Shown piece after piece: positions 1 to 12,500 of a stretch of 64,000 nucleotides of DNA. Position 1 is the stretch's first letter; every line of letters begins with the position of its first letter. The notes under the pieces are model-generated. The model saw only the letters and a program-made list of their open reading frames with translations. It had not been told where the DNA came from and ran no database searches. Origin of the DNA: Antedon mediterranea (taxonomy: Eukaryota > Echinodermata > Crinoidea > Comatulida > Antedonidae); NCBI RefSeq assembly GCF_964355755.1, contig NC_092679.1:21483432-21547431 (forward strand), read 5' to 3'. The translations under genes and the position numbers were made by a program.

Positions 1-84
1 CAGTTCTGTATACAATTTTCCATTGTTTAACAAAACTGCGAATGTGAATGAAGCTTTACTCTGATCTTTCTCTCCTGTATACAG

Positions 85-2842
85 ATGTAGTATGCAGTGA
101 CTCGTACATGACAGTGTACTTGGACGCTTCACTTGATAACAGTGAGAACGCACGTTTCCTGGACACCACATGTCGAGCCAAAGGATACGTGTATCGTAAC
201 GGCATTAAGTATATCTATCTTTACACTCGATATGACCAGTGTCAAACATCAATGACGGTAAATATACTAATAACGTATTCTGTAGCCAACTGTTTAATAT
301 GAAATGCAATGTGTCAATTTGACAAAGCATATTTCATGTTTTAATTTAAGCTCCTTGTGCGAGTATTACGTTTATAAACCTCTGTCTTCACTTATCAAAC
401 TTGATGTGACAAACAACTATGATCTGTCCATTATGGACATGATGATGTCATCACTAACATATTTGGGCATATCACTACCATATTTGAGTATACATCACAC
501 TTTTTTTTGTAAAACTAGTTTGATAGTGAATACAGAGCTTTTTTCTTTTTTCTTTAACTTAAAAGTAAGTGTTAAAAGTGGAACTTGTTTTTCTTCAGTC
601 GACCCTAAATACAACAACCTACCATAACGAAGTTATCATAGCCGAAAACAGTACAATGATTACAAGAGAAGACGTCATTCACATTAACGTTAAGTGTGAG
701 CTTGAAAATAACGGCCGATCTTCAGTTGATTTCAAACCAGAGGACGACGAGACACTAGTTTCACACAAACGAGGATATGACAACTTCACGTTTCATATGG
801 AGCTTTATACCGACGAAAGTTACTCTACACTCTATCCTCGCCAGCAGTATCCCTTAGAGTATGATCTCGGTAGCAGGTTATACGCTGGTGCAAGCGTGCA
901 GACGTTCAGCAATGATATAATCGTATTTCTTGACACTTGCTACGCGACACCTAATCCTGACCCAGATGCTGAACCAAAACATGAACTGATCAAAAACAGG
1001 TATAGCTTTAGTTTCACTTCAATAAAAGATCTCATAAATTTGTTTAAGGCCGCAAAAATAACAAGTTTTAACAGTCTTTAGGCCTAGTTAAAAAAAACAT
1101 CTTTAAAAGGCATATCACTTGCTGATACACTTCTCCCGCGTCTTCTGGTGGACTCCAAAATGGAGAGATCTCCATTCCTTCCTATCCTGCATCAATGTCT
1201 ATTAGGCCTAACAGTATTTCCTTAGCAGTCTATACCCTGTATTCTTGATCCACATTAATGTCAAGCTGCTTTTCCACTTGATATGTTCGAAACCCAACAC
1301 AAACCTTCTCTTTCTAATATAAGTAGTTAATACACTCTGTCATATGTGCCTTCCAACTGAAATTTCATACTTTCATTATAAAAAATTGTCAAAATTTACG
1401 AAAATAAACAAACAAAATACAAAGAAGAGAAGCTACCAAAACCACCACCGTCCTAGTGGGTCTAACAAACAGTTTCTCCTAACCAAACCCATCAATACAA
1501 ACTAGAACTAAGTTCATTTAAAAAATGGATACAATGTAAAATGTATTCACAGTACACCATAAGGATCTTACTCCCTACTTATGCCCGTTTATGCATACGT
1601 CATTCATAAATTACTCACGCATAACGGAGTATAACTAGCGCCATCACATCATTATTGTGGATTTCTTTTTTTTTGCCTGCACATCACCTCATTCCCTACC
1701 ATAACAATGACAGAATGCGCAACAGAAAATACACTATATAATTTTCTTTTGCTTTTTCTTCTAGCTGCGGCGTGGACGAAACTGTTGGTTTTGCCGGTCA
1801 AGTTTCTAAAAACACCGCACGCGTTTTCTTTTCCTTTAACACCTTTGTGTTTAACAACGATTTATCTACGGTAAGAAGTCTCTTTTAAGCTCTGCCTACA
1901 CTATCAAACTTTATGTAACAACAAAATGTGATGTGTCCATATATCGACATGATGTCATATTATTTCCATATTTGAGCATATAACTATCATATTTGGGCAC
2001 ATCACACTTTTTTTTGTTAAACTAGTTTGATAGTGTGGACAGAGCTTTATTTTGTAAAACAGGAATGACATTTACTTTAGAAGAAGATTGTAGAACACCC
2101 AAAAAATAATTTCTTTTTCGGGAAATATTAAATTATTTTTATTGTATCGACAAAATCCAATCGATGATTTTTGTGTATTGTTTTGTCAGGTGTTTATTCA
2201 TTGTGATTTGTCAATTTGCAACAAAACTGATTGGAGGTGTCATAGAGACTGTAACCAACGACAACGACGTGACGTCAGTATGCCCAAAAAATTGTCCAAT
2301 AGTGTACCGGTAGTTGTTGGACCGGTGATAATGAAACGAGCCGACGAGAGCCAGAAAGTCAATTTGGATACAAAAGGTACAATTGTGGTTTACGAATTAC
2401 ATCATCAGAATTACAAATCATATTAGATTTCAATGGTTTCAGAAAATATTCCTGAAATACTGAAATGTTTATTAAAAGACCAACATTTATCGGAAAAGTA
2501 AAATTTTCGGAAAGTTCGAGGAAATGTATAATTTCACTCTTTCCTTGTTTAACTATAGTCATATTGATATTTCACGTATTGCCAAAACAATTTAATATTC
2601 GATTTCAAAAAAATTATTCGACGCGAGCGAATGTTTTATAGCGATAAGAAAATAAAATCAAACACTTGATCAATTACAGTATCCTTTTTTCAGAGCCAAC
2701 GTCAAGAACAGCATTTCCAGCGTTTTCATCTCTACTGTTTATCGTTAGTCTGGTGGTTCTAGTTGCAGGGATTGGCCAATGGATCACTGCTAAAATTAAC
2801 ACCAGAAATACATACCAACGACTTGAACATAACGAAATATAG
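85..2842 (+). CDS. ZP-domain membrane protein, 3' part (gene A)
   Basis: Last five exons of a ZP-domain protein whose 5' exons lie before the window. Exons by splice signals: 85-257, 599-999, 1765-1870, 2190-2376, 2694-2842 (stop TAG). Phases run 1-0, 0-2, 2-0, 0-1, the same as in genes B and C. Exons 1 and 2 give a ZP-N module with cysteines in VVCSDSYM, DTTCRAKG, YDQC and VKCEL. The rest gives ZP-C with cysteines in FLDTC, CGVDE and the cluster CDLSICNKTDWRC. An RQRR furin-type site follows in NQRQRRDV, then a transmembrane segment (LLFIVSLVVLVAGIGQWI) and a short cytoplasmic tail ending in NEI. Cleavage at RQRR normally releases ZP proteins for polymerisation into filaments. By eye the exons are about 95% identical to gene C, so the pair is recent or gene-converted. 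Family assignment is firm; the biological role (egg coat, epithelial or immune) is not visible. Confidence 0.85.
349..541. mobile_element. MITE, TATCAAACT family, degenerate copy
   Basis: Lies in the first visible intron of gene A. It runs from an AAGCTCC-like left end through TTATCAAACTTGATGTGAC to CTAGTTTGATAGTGAATACAGAGCTTT at the right, an imperfect inverted repeat. Gene C lacks it in the matching intron (168 bp against 341 bp), so it inserted after the A/C split or was lost from C. Confidence 0.6.
1082..1764 (+). other. Intron of gene A, no gene seen
   Basis: AT-rich intron between the ZP-N/ZP-C exon and the ZP-C exon. It aligns by eye with 31543-32372 in gene C (shared TTTATGCATACGTCAT and ATTATTGTGGATTTC blocks). 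No coding or RNA feature seen. Confidence 0.6.
1885..2049. mobile_element. MITE, CTACACTATCAAACT family
   Basis: About 165 bp with terminal inverted repeats: AAGCTCTGCCTACACTATC at the left and GATAGTGTGGACAGAGCTTT at the right. It sits in the same intron position as the copy at 32489 in gene C, so this insertion predates the A/C duplication. Confidence 0.75.
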
Positions 2843-3098
2843 ATCACGCTTATGAGCGAGAAAATCCTTAAAAATTTAACAATTTTAATTGTTTTCTTTT
2901 ATTTTTTGTTAGTAAAGTAGTAAGCAACAATGTCTAGTTACATGTATACTTAAATTATCACGACGTACATACAGTGTATTTTCAATCTGAAAATAAGTTC
3001 TAACTTTCTTCAATACAAAAGTGTAGTTGACAGTTGAACAAAAACCATTTTAAAGTAAATTATAAACGTGAACTTGTTTCCATCAAACTGAATGTGAA

Positions 3099-3112
3099 AA
3101 TAAACGAATAAA
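3099..3112 (+). terminator. Poly(A) signals of gene A
   Basis: Two AATAAA hexamers (3099-3104 and 3107-3112) lie about 260 bp after the stop. The same pair is kept after gene C at 33668-33681. Confidence 0.6.
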
Positions 3113-3315
3113 GAAATAATATAGTACTTATGTAATGTGTTGTATTTTCACGGGTTTGATTGTGTTTGTTGAATGATTTATTTATGGCCTCTTTACTTCA
3201 AATAAAATTTACTGCAGATGTGCATACTTCTCAGCATTTAATTAAACTATAATAGCAATAAAGTATTACTGTACAATCATGGAAGAACAATAACTCCACG
3301 GTACAATAACAAAAT

Positions 3316-3451
3316 CTTTCTTTGTCTACACTATCAAACTAGTTTTTTATGTGCCAAATATGGTAGTGATATGACATCATCATGTCCATAATGGGCACAT
3401 GACATATTTTGTTTGTCACATAAAGTTTGATAATGTAGACAACGCTTTAGA
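3316..3451. mobile_element. MITE, CTACACTATCAAACT family
   Basis: Short inverted-repeat element between genes A and B. Left end TGTCTACACTATCAAACTAG, right end AAAGTTTGATAATGTAGACA, with internal CATATGG-like blocks typical of the family in this window. Confidence 0.7.
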
Positions 3452-3891
3452 TTTGAGAACATTTGTAATTTCGTCGACATCTTTCAAAATGCCAAAGGCC
3501 CCGGAAGCAACGCGTTCTAGCGTCATTTGAGGCCATTTTAATCAGATTTAGGGTAGCCACTTTTTCCATTTTTTATAATACATAAATAAAATACTGCGTG
3601 CAAAAAACATTGCACGAGGTCCGATGCGCGATGACTGTGTCAATCTATTGTTCAATTTAACCTTTAAAGTTCTGTATTTGGGGGGGGGGGGGGAGGGCGT
3701 ACGTCGATACTACAGTACACGATGACGTAACGTGTCGGTAAACTTCGCCTGGAAAGTAACTACAGTCAATGGAACGTCGCGGTTTTCTAGGCGCTGAAGC
3801 TACGAAGTGAACGCGAACGATTTATACTGTATATTATATTCCCCGACGAAAAGTATCCGCGTTCCCCGACGGAGGGCGGGGGGTCTAGGCT
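3452..3891. other. Intergenic, no gene seen
   Basis: No coding sign. Holds a run of 14 G (3680-3693) and two TTCCCCGACG-like stretches. Nothing else recognised. Confidence 0.5.
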
Positions 3892-5325
3892 CACAGTGTA
3901 CAAGTTCCCGATCTGGATTGTGAGTTTTTATATGAGAATCCAGACCAATTTTAAAGTGGAAAGCCAAGTCGCCCTTGGTGCACTTGAAAGTTCTTTCCTA
4001 TTGCAAAGCTTCGTGTTTTCTGAATCTGTTTGCATGATAAAAAAACTCTTTCGGGCATTGACTGCATCATCTAGAGTATCTTCAGAAACTGGAGTATCTT
4101 CAGAAACTGGAGTATCTTCAAAAACTGGAATATATTCAATAACTCGAATATCTTCAACAACTGGATTATCTTCAGTAACTTCGGAAACTCCATTGTCACC
4201 ATGGAAATCACTGATGAACAATTTGAATCAAAGGTCTATGCAACAAGAGTCTTATTCAAGGTTTGATTTTTTTTCAAATAATTTATAACATTCTTTCTAA
4301 AAGCACGGACAAACACAAACGATACAAACACAGAAACTCTTTAACAACTCTTACAATTCGGGTATGTTTTCGACAAAGACGAACCAAGCGTAAATGATGA
4401 TGATGATGACGAGCAATTTGATTTGCCGGAACGGAACCGCGCCGCACTTTAACAGGCGTGAAATCATATATAACCGAAGGAAGACTGAAAGCCACAGTGA
4501 CTTTAACCATATTGCCTGCCATTATTGCCAATCGATATGCGCGTAACCGCCGCGTGAAAACAAAAAGCTTACGTTCAATTTGATTTGCCCGCGCCGGAAC
4601 GGAACCCAGCCGCAACAGGTGTGAAATACCCTTTAGTGCGACACCCTGTCCTTGTATGTAGGGGACACTGAATTTTAACAAGATAATAATGTAAGCAATA
4701 TATTCTATGATGCATCGTACCATCGTACAATACATTATACAACATTTTTATGAAGCAATACTAATACTAACTAACTTAGATACTCACAATTTCCACTGCC
4801 AAAAACTGCTTAACGACGAGGAGACGACGAGTTCCATACACGTTCAGATGTGAGCCTTGCCGAGAGTTTCAATCCGCGATACTACGCGCTCACACCAGTC
4901 CATCGGTTTGTAACTGAACTACAACAATACGAGCATCAAGGTTCTACCAATATAATATTGGTAGAACCTTGATGCTCGTATTGTTGTAGTTCAGTTACAA
5001 ACCGATGTTTTACAGTTAGTTGCGTGAAATGCACACTGCGCTCCACACGCTACATAGCCTACCACGCGCAATTGGCTGGGGGAGTCATGACTCGACATAC
5101 CACGCTAGACGTGCCTTCTTCCCAGCTGGAAAGCGATTTCTCATACATAATTATGCAAATATTACCGCTGCAGCGATACGTTGTATGTGGCCCTATTATT
5201 AGCGCCCTAGAGAGGGCACGCTACCAAACTAAAGTTTTGTAGGTGATTGAAGTATCTTCAAAAACTGGAGCATCTTCAATAACCGGAGTATCTTCAGAAA
5301 TTTCACTTATTTCCAGAGCTACATA
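3892..5325 (-). pseudogene. Broken C2H2 zinc-finger terminal exon
   Basis: Minus-strand relic of the zinc-finger exon at 35095-37112. 3892-4066 matches 35652-35820 (two finger repeats with base changes and frameshifts). It then jumps directly to the VSEDTPVSEDT-type hexapeptide repeat (4067-4195), matching 36290 onward, so about 465 bp holding several fingers are deleted. A further matching piece (GAGTATCTTCAGAAATTTC and flank, 5247-5325) matches 36536-36580. Between 4260 and 5245 foreign sequence, including a 107-bp palindrome, is inserted. No reading frame spans it, so it is non-functional as a finger protein. The source could be this locus or an unseen third paralogue. Confidence 0.75.
4901..5007. 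repeat. 107-bp perfect palindrome
   Basis: Two 53-nt arms are exact reverse complements around one unpaired base at 4954. The outer ends are CATCGGTTTG and its complement. It would form a very stable cruciform or hairpin. It lies in sequence inserted into the zinc-finger pseudogene and may be the end or core of a foldback element. Confidence 0.9.
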
Positions 5326-5631
5326 ATAATAATAATGTTTAATGTTCAAATGTTTTAATAGTGCTGTAATGATATTGAAATGGTATTCGATAGACATTGT
5401 ATAACACTAGGCACTACACTTAATATGGTTCCCCCTAAAGCCAAAATGTAAAAATAATGAGGAACTCACTCAAATTTGCCGGCGCTCATGTATGGAACGA
5501 TCTACCGCAAGAAGTTAAAAAATCATCTACTTATTTAAATTTAAAATAAAATTATTAACAAAAAATGCCAAGGCAAATCTTCACTATTTCAACATTTTGT
5601 TGTTTTTGAATAATTGTATTTAGGGATTCAT

Positions 5632-6040
5632 TTTATAATAATAATAATAATACCACATTTATATAGCGTCCTTTTCATGAGTAATCATGCTCAAAGGCGC
5701 TTTACAAGGATTATTACCCCAGTATTTGTTGGGATCAAACAAACGTGGACGTTGGACTACCGATCGTTAGACCTAGGTTCGAATCCAACTCTCGCCGCAT
5801 TGCTTGTATCCGTAGGCAAGATACTTTACTTACGTTGCCTCTCTCCACCCAGGTGTATAAATGGGTACCCAGTTAGATCTAGACACAACTTTGCGCTGGT
5901 TACCGGCTGCATTATGGGAGTATGTTTTCGTACGTGTTTGATCCCAACAAATACTGGGGTAATAATCCTTGTAAAGCGCCTTTGAGCATGATTACTCATG
6001 AAAAGGGCGCTATATAAATGTGGTATTATTATTATAATAA
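5632..6040. mobile_element. Foldback element with SINE-like core
   Basis: About 105-bp inverted repeats (5632-5740 and 5935-6040) share ACCACATTTATATAGCG, GCTCAAAGGCGCTTTAC and ATTACCCCAGTATTTG blocks and end in ATAATA runs. The middle carries a tRNA-like B box (GGTTCGAATCC) followed by CTCTCTCCACCCAGGTGTAT, which resembles a tRNA-derived SINE. Whether the SINE inserted into the foldback, or the unit moves as one, cannot be told from one copy. Confidence 0.7.
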
Positions 6041-6506
6041 ATTGACTTTATAAATTATTTTTATTGCCACTGTGACCATCCATGGTTAGGTCAATTATAT
6101 TGTATTCATTTTGCCTTTTGTTCTTTCCCATCCTCCTCTTTCAGTGAAGATACTGGAAAAATAAAATGTCTGGAGAAAGTACAGTACCATCAAATGAAAA
6201 TGAACCTGAATGAATTTGTTTCTTATTAAAATACCTTTACCTAACTTGTGAAAAATTTAGGCAAAGGGTGAATTCCACCAGGTGTTGAATACCACTCAAA
6301 ATAAACCGTATCACTCCGTCAAATATAGACTTCCGTGTTCATTATCATTATTAGTATTAAATAATAAATAATATATCTGATCTAAAATAATTAACAGGTT
6401 GTTATTCTCATAAGATAACATGATATGGTTGACAGGTATGCGTGACTTAATTTTATCAACAAATTCGAATCTGTCACGAAATATTGCAAACCAACAACCT
6501 TTAACA
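6041..6506. other. Upstream region of gene B, no gene seen
   Basis: AT-rich sequence before the gene B promoter. No coding pattern or repeat recognised. Confidence 0.45.
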
Positions 6507-6513
6507 TATAAAT
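6507..6513 (+). promoter_or_regulatory. TATA box of gene B
   Basis: TATAAAT lies 66 bp before the ATG at 6573. Gene C has TATATAA at almost the same spacing (65 bp), which supports both as core promoters. An upstream non-coding exon joined at TTTACAG|C just before the ATG is an alternative. Confidence 0.45.
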
Positions 6514-6572
6514 TGAGGAGGCATAGCACATCTCATTCATGTTTTCTGTGTCTTTAAAATTGTCTTTACAGC

Positions 6573-9500
6573 ATGACAGCGGAAAAGTTGTACAGCCGGT
6601 TTCTTTGCCTTTACTCTGTTTACTTTGGAATAGGTAAGCTATAGTTTATTATTAAGCACCGGTATATTAATGTAAACTCAAAGTTTAGAACGCAGTAAAC
6701 TCAACGTTTAGAATGCAGTAAACTTAACTTTTAGAACGCAGTAAACTTAACATTTAGAACGCAGTAAACTCAACGTTTAGAACGCAGTAAACTCAACGTT
6801 TAGAACGCAGTAAACTCAATGTTTAGAACGCAGTAAACACAATGTTTAGAACGCAGTAAACTCAACGTTTAGAACGCAGTAAACTCAACGTTTAGAACGC
6901 AGTAAACTCAACGTTTAAAACGCAGTAAACTCAACGTTTAGAACGCAGTAAACTCAACGTTTAGAACGCAGTAAACTCAATGTTTAGAACGCAGTAAACA
7001 CAATGTTTAGAACGCAGTAAACTCAACGTTTAAAACGCAGTAAACTCAACGTTTAGAACGCAGTAAACTCAATGTTTAGAACGCAGTAAACTCAACGTTT
7101 AAAACGCAGTAAACTCAACGTTTAGAACGCAGTAAACTCAACGTTTAGAACGCAGTAAACACAATGTTTAGAACGCAGTAAACTCAACGTTTAGAACGCA
7201 GTAAACTCAACGTTTAGAACGCAGTAAACTCAATGTTTAGAACGCAGTAAACACAATGTTTAGAACGCAGTAAACTTAACATTTAGAACGCAGTAAACTC
7301 AACGTTTAAAACGCAGTAAACTCAACGTTTAGAACGCAGTAAACTCAACGTTTAGAACGCAGTAAACTCAAAGTTTAAAACGCAGTAAACTCAACGTTTA
7401 GAACGCAGTAAACTCAACGTTTAGAACGCAGTAAACTCAATGTTTAGAACGCAGTAAACACAATGTTTAGAACGCAGTAAACTCAACGTTTAGAACGCAG
7501 TAAACACAATGTTTAGAACGCAGTAAACTTAACATTTAGAACGCAGTAAACTCAACGTTTAGAACGCAGTAAACTCAACGTTTAGAACGCAGTAAACTCA
7601 ATGTTTAGAACGCAGTAAACACAATGTTTAGAACGCAGTAAACTCAACGTTTAGAACGCAGTAAACACAATGTTTAGAACGCAGTAAACTTAACATTTAG
7701 AACGCAGTAAACTCAACGTTTAAAACGCAGTAAACTCAACGTTTAGAACGCAGTAAACTCAACGTTTAGAACGCAGTAAACTCAAAGTTTAAAACGCAGT
7801 AAACTCAACGTTTAGAACGCAGTAAACTCAACGTTTAGAACGCAGTAAACTCAACGTTTAAAACGCAGTAAACACAATGTTTAGAACGCAGTAAACTCAA
7901 CGTTTAGAACGCAGTAAACTCAACGTATAGAACGCAGTAAACTCAACGTTTAGAACGCAGTAAACTCAACGTTTAGAACGCAGTAAACTCAACGTTTAGA
8001 ACGCAGTAAACACAACGTTTAGAACGCAGTAAACACAACGTTTAGAACGCAGTAAACTCAACGTTTAGAACGCAGTAAACTCAACGTTTAGAACGCAGTA
8101 AACTCAACGTTTAGAACGCAGTAAACTCAACGTTTAAAACGCAGTAAACTCAACGTTTAGAACGCAGTAAACTCAACGTTTAGAACGCAGTAAACTCAAA
8201 GTTTAAAACGCAGTAAACACAATGTTTAGAACGCAGTAAACTCAACGTTTAGAACGCAGTAAACTCAACGTTTAGAACGCAGTAAACTCAACGTTTAGAA
8301 CGCAGTAAACTCAACGTTTAGAACGCAGTAAACTCAACGTTTAGAACGCAGTAAACTCAACGTTTAGAACGCAGTAAACTCAACGTTTAAAACGCAGTAA
8401 ACTCAAAGTTTAAAACGCAGTAAACACAATGTTTAGAACGCAGTAAACTCAACGTTTAGAACGCAGTAAACTCAACGTTTAGAACGCAGTAAACTCAACG
8501 TTTAGAACGCAGTAAACTCAACGTTTAGAACGCAGTAAACACAACGTTTAGAACGCAGTAAACTCAACGTTTAGAACGCAGTAAACTCAACGTTTAGAAC
8601 GCAGTAAACTCAACGTTTAGAACGCAGTAAACTCAACGTTTAGAACGCAGTAAACTCAACGTTTAGAACGCAGTAAACTCAACGTTTAGAACGCAGTAAA
8701 CTCAACGTTTAGAACGCAGTAAACTCAACGTTTAGAACGCAGTAAACTCAACGTTTAGAACGCAGTAAACTCAACGTTTAGAACGCAGTAAACTCAACGT
8801 TTAGAACGCAGTAAACTCAACGTTTAAAACGCAGTAAACTCAAAGTTTAAAACGCAGTAAACACAATGTTTAGAACGCAGTAAACTCAACGTTTAGAACG
8901 CAGTAAACTCAACGTTTAGAACGCAGTAAACTCAACGTTTAGAACGCAGTAAACTCAACGTTTAGAACGCAGTAAACACAACGTTTAGAACGCAGTAAAC
9001 TCAACGTTTAGAACGCAGTAAACTCAACGTTTAGAACGCAGCAAACTCAACGTTTAGAACGCAGTAAACTCAACGTTTAAAACGCAGTAAACTCAAAGTT
9101 TAAAACGCAGTAAACACAATGTTTAGAACGCAGTAAACTCAACGTTTAGAACGCAGTAAACTCAACGTTTAAAACGCAGTAAACTCAACGTTTAGAACGC
9201 AGTAAACTCAACGTTTAAAACGCAGTAAACTCAACGTTTAGAACGCAGTAAACTCAACGTTTAAAACGCAGTAAACTCAAAGTTTAAAACGCAGTAAACA
9301 CAATGTTTAGAACGCAGTAAACTCAACGTATAGAACGCAGTAAACTCAACGTTTAGAACGCAGTAAACTCAACGTTTAGAACGCAGTAAACTCAACGTTT
9401 AGAACGCAGTAAACTCAACGTTTAGAACGCAGTAAACACAACGTTTAGAACGCAGTAAACTCAACGTTTAGAACGCAGTAAACTCAACGTTTAGAACGCA

Positions 9501-12500
9501 GTAAACTCAACGTGTAGAACGCAGTAAACTCAACGTTTAGAACGCAGTAAACTCAACGTTTAGAACGCAGTAAACTCAACGTTTAGAACGCAGTAAACTC
9601 AACGTTTAGAACGCAGTAAACTCAACGTTTAGAACGCAGTAAACTCAACGTTTAGAACGCAGTAAACTCAACGTTTAGAACGCAGTAAACTCAACGTTTA
9701 GAACGCAGTAAACTCAACGTTTAGAACGCAGCAAACTCAACGTTTAGAACGCAGTAAACTCAACGTTTAGAACGCAGTAAACACAATGTTTAGAACGCAG
9801 TAAACTCAACGTTTAAAACGCAGTAAACTCAACGTTTAGAACGCAGTAAACTCAAAGTTTAAAACGCAGTAAACACAACGTTTAGAACGCAGTAAACTCA
9901 ACGTTTAGAACGCAGTAAATTCAACGTTTAGAACGCAGTAAACTCAACGTTTAGAACGCAGTAATCTCATACGAACTTTATGTTCACAATAATAATATGG
10001 TAATGATCTTCATATGTATTAGGTCTCCTAGTTTTCTCTTTTAAATTTTATTTTTTTAAATTTTCTAACGATCTTGTTGAAAAGTGCTCTCTTGTTTTTT
10101 GTATGTATAGTTACTGCTGGCATACAAACAGATTTCCAGTCTGGATTTGATGGCTGGCATCAAGACAACGTTTATACTGATGACTTCGACTGGTCACGAC
10201 TAAATGGTTCTACGTCATCTATAGACACAGGACCAACAAATGGTCATTCAGGATATGGAGGTAAGTTACCGTAGTAGTGCTAACAAGGTTTAAAGTTTAA
10301 ACCATTGCTAACCGGGGAAGCCTAACTCCGAAAAAGTAGGCCTATAGTGTACGGATTACAAATTAGTTTGCAAAAATGAAACTTGATATTTACTTTGATT
10401 CAACGCAATAGGCACAACGCAAGCGAATTGACCAAATCACAACCAACAGTATGATCCATCTCCTTCTAAATTACTTGCGACGCGCTGACGTCCTTATGTT
10501 GTATCCAATTAATTTGTTTGGATAGGGATTACTAATTCGTTTCTAAATATTATTTTGTTTTTACAGTATTTATTACTGTAGTAGTACAAAGATTTACAAA
10601 ATATACCAAAAGTTGTTGGCCTCTCTTTCAAATGAAATTTATTTTACATTTTACTTTATTCATTTCTAAATATGAAGAGGATTATTATGTTTATATCGAA
10701 ACATCATCTCCAATAAGTAATGGGATGTCGGCTCGCCTAATAAGTCCTTCGCTACCACAAGAAAAAAATCAAACCTTATCATTTTACTACCACATGTACG
10801 GAGATACAATGGGAACACTCAACGTTTACAAAACATCAAACGTGGGTGACGAACTGTTATGGTCAAGAAATGGTAACCAAGGAAACTCGTGGCTGTATTC
10901 TGGATATATACAGTTCTCACACAGTGGATATGGAGACAACTATATCGTATTCAAAGGCATTGCAGGAAGTTCATATACTGGTGACATTGCAATTGATGAT
11001 ATTGACATTAGTGGTAAGCACAGGTGTTAAAATGTATGTTTATATTATGTAATAACTGCTGTAGTGGAACCCCTTAAAGCCTGTTTCCCTGTCGACGTTA
11101 TTCGATGCTATCGTTAACAATAATCGGCGATCTTATACGTAAACATTGAAATGTTAAAGATTTACAGGAAAGGGTACTCGCTATCGTTATCATTTCAACT
11201 TGATCGTTTTCAAACGATCGTCGTTGAACTGTTAACGATCAACGACAATCGCCGATTATTGTTAACGATAACGTTAAGTGACACCTTCGGGACACTCACA
11301 ATTGGCGCAATCGTTTATTGAGGGCGTCCCATGGATAAGATTGAACAGTAGAGTTGAAATCAATCAATCGTTTCGCGTGGAATTTTCCCTTTTATAAAGG
11401 GTGTACTAAACCTACTACTAAAATAATGATGATTGAAGCTGTAGTTTCTGAACACATTTTTACAAAAATCCAGTTTTACTGAAATAAACACCAAAATACG
11501 GTACTGCATTTGGTTGTCTTTTACACAAAAAGAATCGATTAACTTGAATACTTTTTTTTAAATACTAACAATAAAATACAATAATAATAATTCATCTATA
11601 TATAATCTCATTTTCTCATGTATAGAAATTCGTTAAAGCTACAATAGCAACACCCTTTTAAAAATAAACACATACACATTCATGCTAAAGAGTGGCCCAA
11701 ATCAAACTAAGTGTAATTTAATAAATAAAATTTAATTAAGGGAATGTCTTTCAGTTTTCTAGGAAATAAAAAAGAACAATTATTTTTGTTTTATTTATAG
11801 CTCTTACAGATGATCTTCCGTCTACTACAGAAAGTCATATATCCACAGGTAATTTGTTATTGAAAAATCACGTACTGTTTGTTTGTACCATATGCCTAAT
11901 TTACAAATTAAATATAGTCTCTCATGTTTTAGGTTCCAACAGCTAATAGTCCAGTATGAAATGTAGCGATATGATTAGTTGCATTTTTTTTTGCTATATT
12001 TGGTAAAAATTGGATATGTTGTCGAATACACATCACTGAATCCAAAAAGTATTTGCTCCATTTTTTTTTCATACGCAAGGGGGGTTGGCAGCCATTTTAA
12101 AATTGCCGCCATTTTGGACAAAATATTGTAAGTATATGGCATTAAAAGATGTTATCGAGATAGAAATTCAATCATAAAAGTAACAATAAATGTTCAAATA
12201 ATATTTCACATCATTTTTGTAACTGAACAAGCCAAAATGGCCGCCATTATGCCCAAAATGGCTGCCATTTTATCCAATATGGCCATCATTTTATATAAAA
12301 TGGCGACATATATCAATCAAATATTTCTTTCAACTTTTATTCACATATATTTGGTAAAAATTAGATATGTTGTAGAATAGACATCACTGAATCCAAAAAG
12401 TATTTGCTCCATTTTTTTTTCATATTCAAGGAGGATTGGCAGCCATTTAAAAATGGCCCCAATTTTAGACAAAATTGTTTCAAACATTGTAAGTTTATGA

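Noticed and set aside
5740-5900. tRNA gene
   Set aside because: Has a B box (GGTTCGAATCC) but no complete cloverleaf; sits inside a foldback element and fits a SINE.
6671-9970. CRISPR-like array
   Set aside because: Units are contiguous with no unique spacers, 23 bp long, in a eukaryotic intron; it is a minisatellite.
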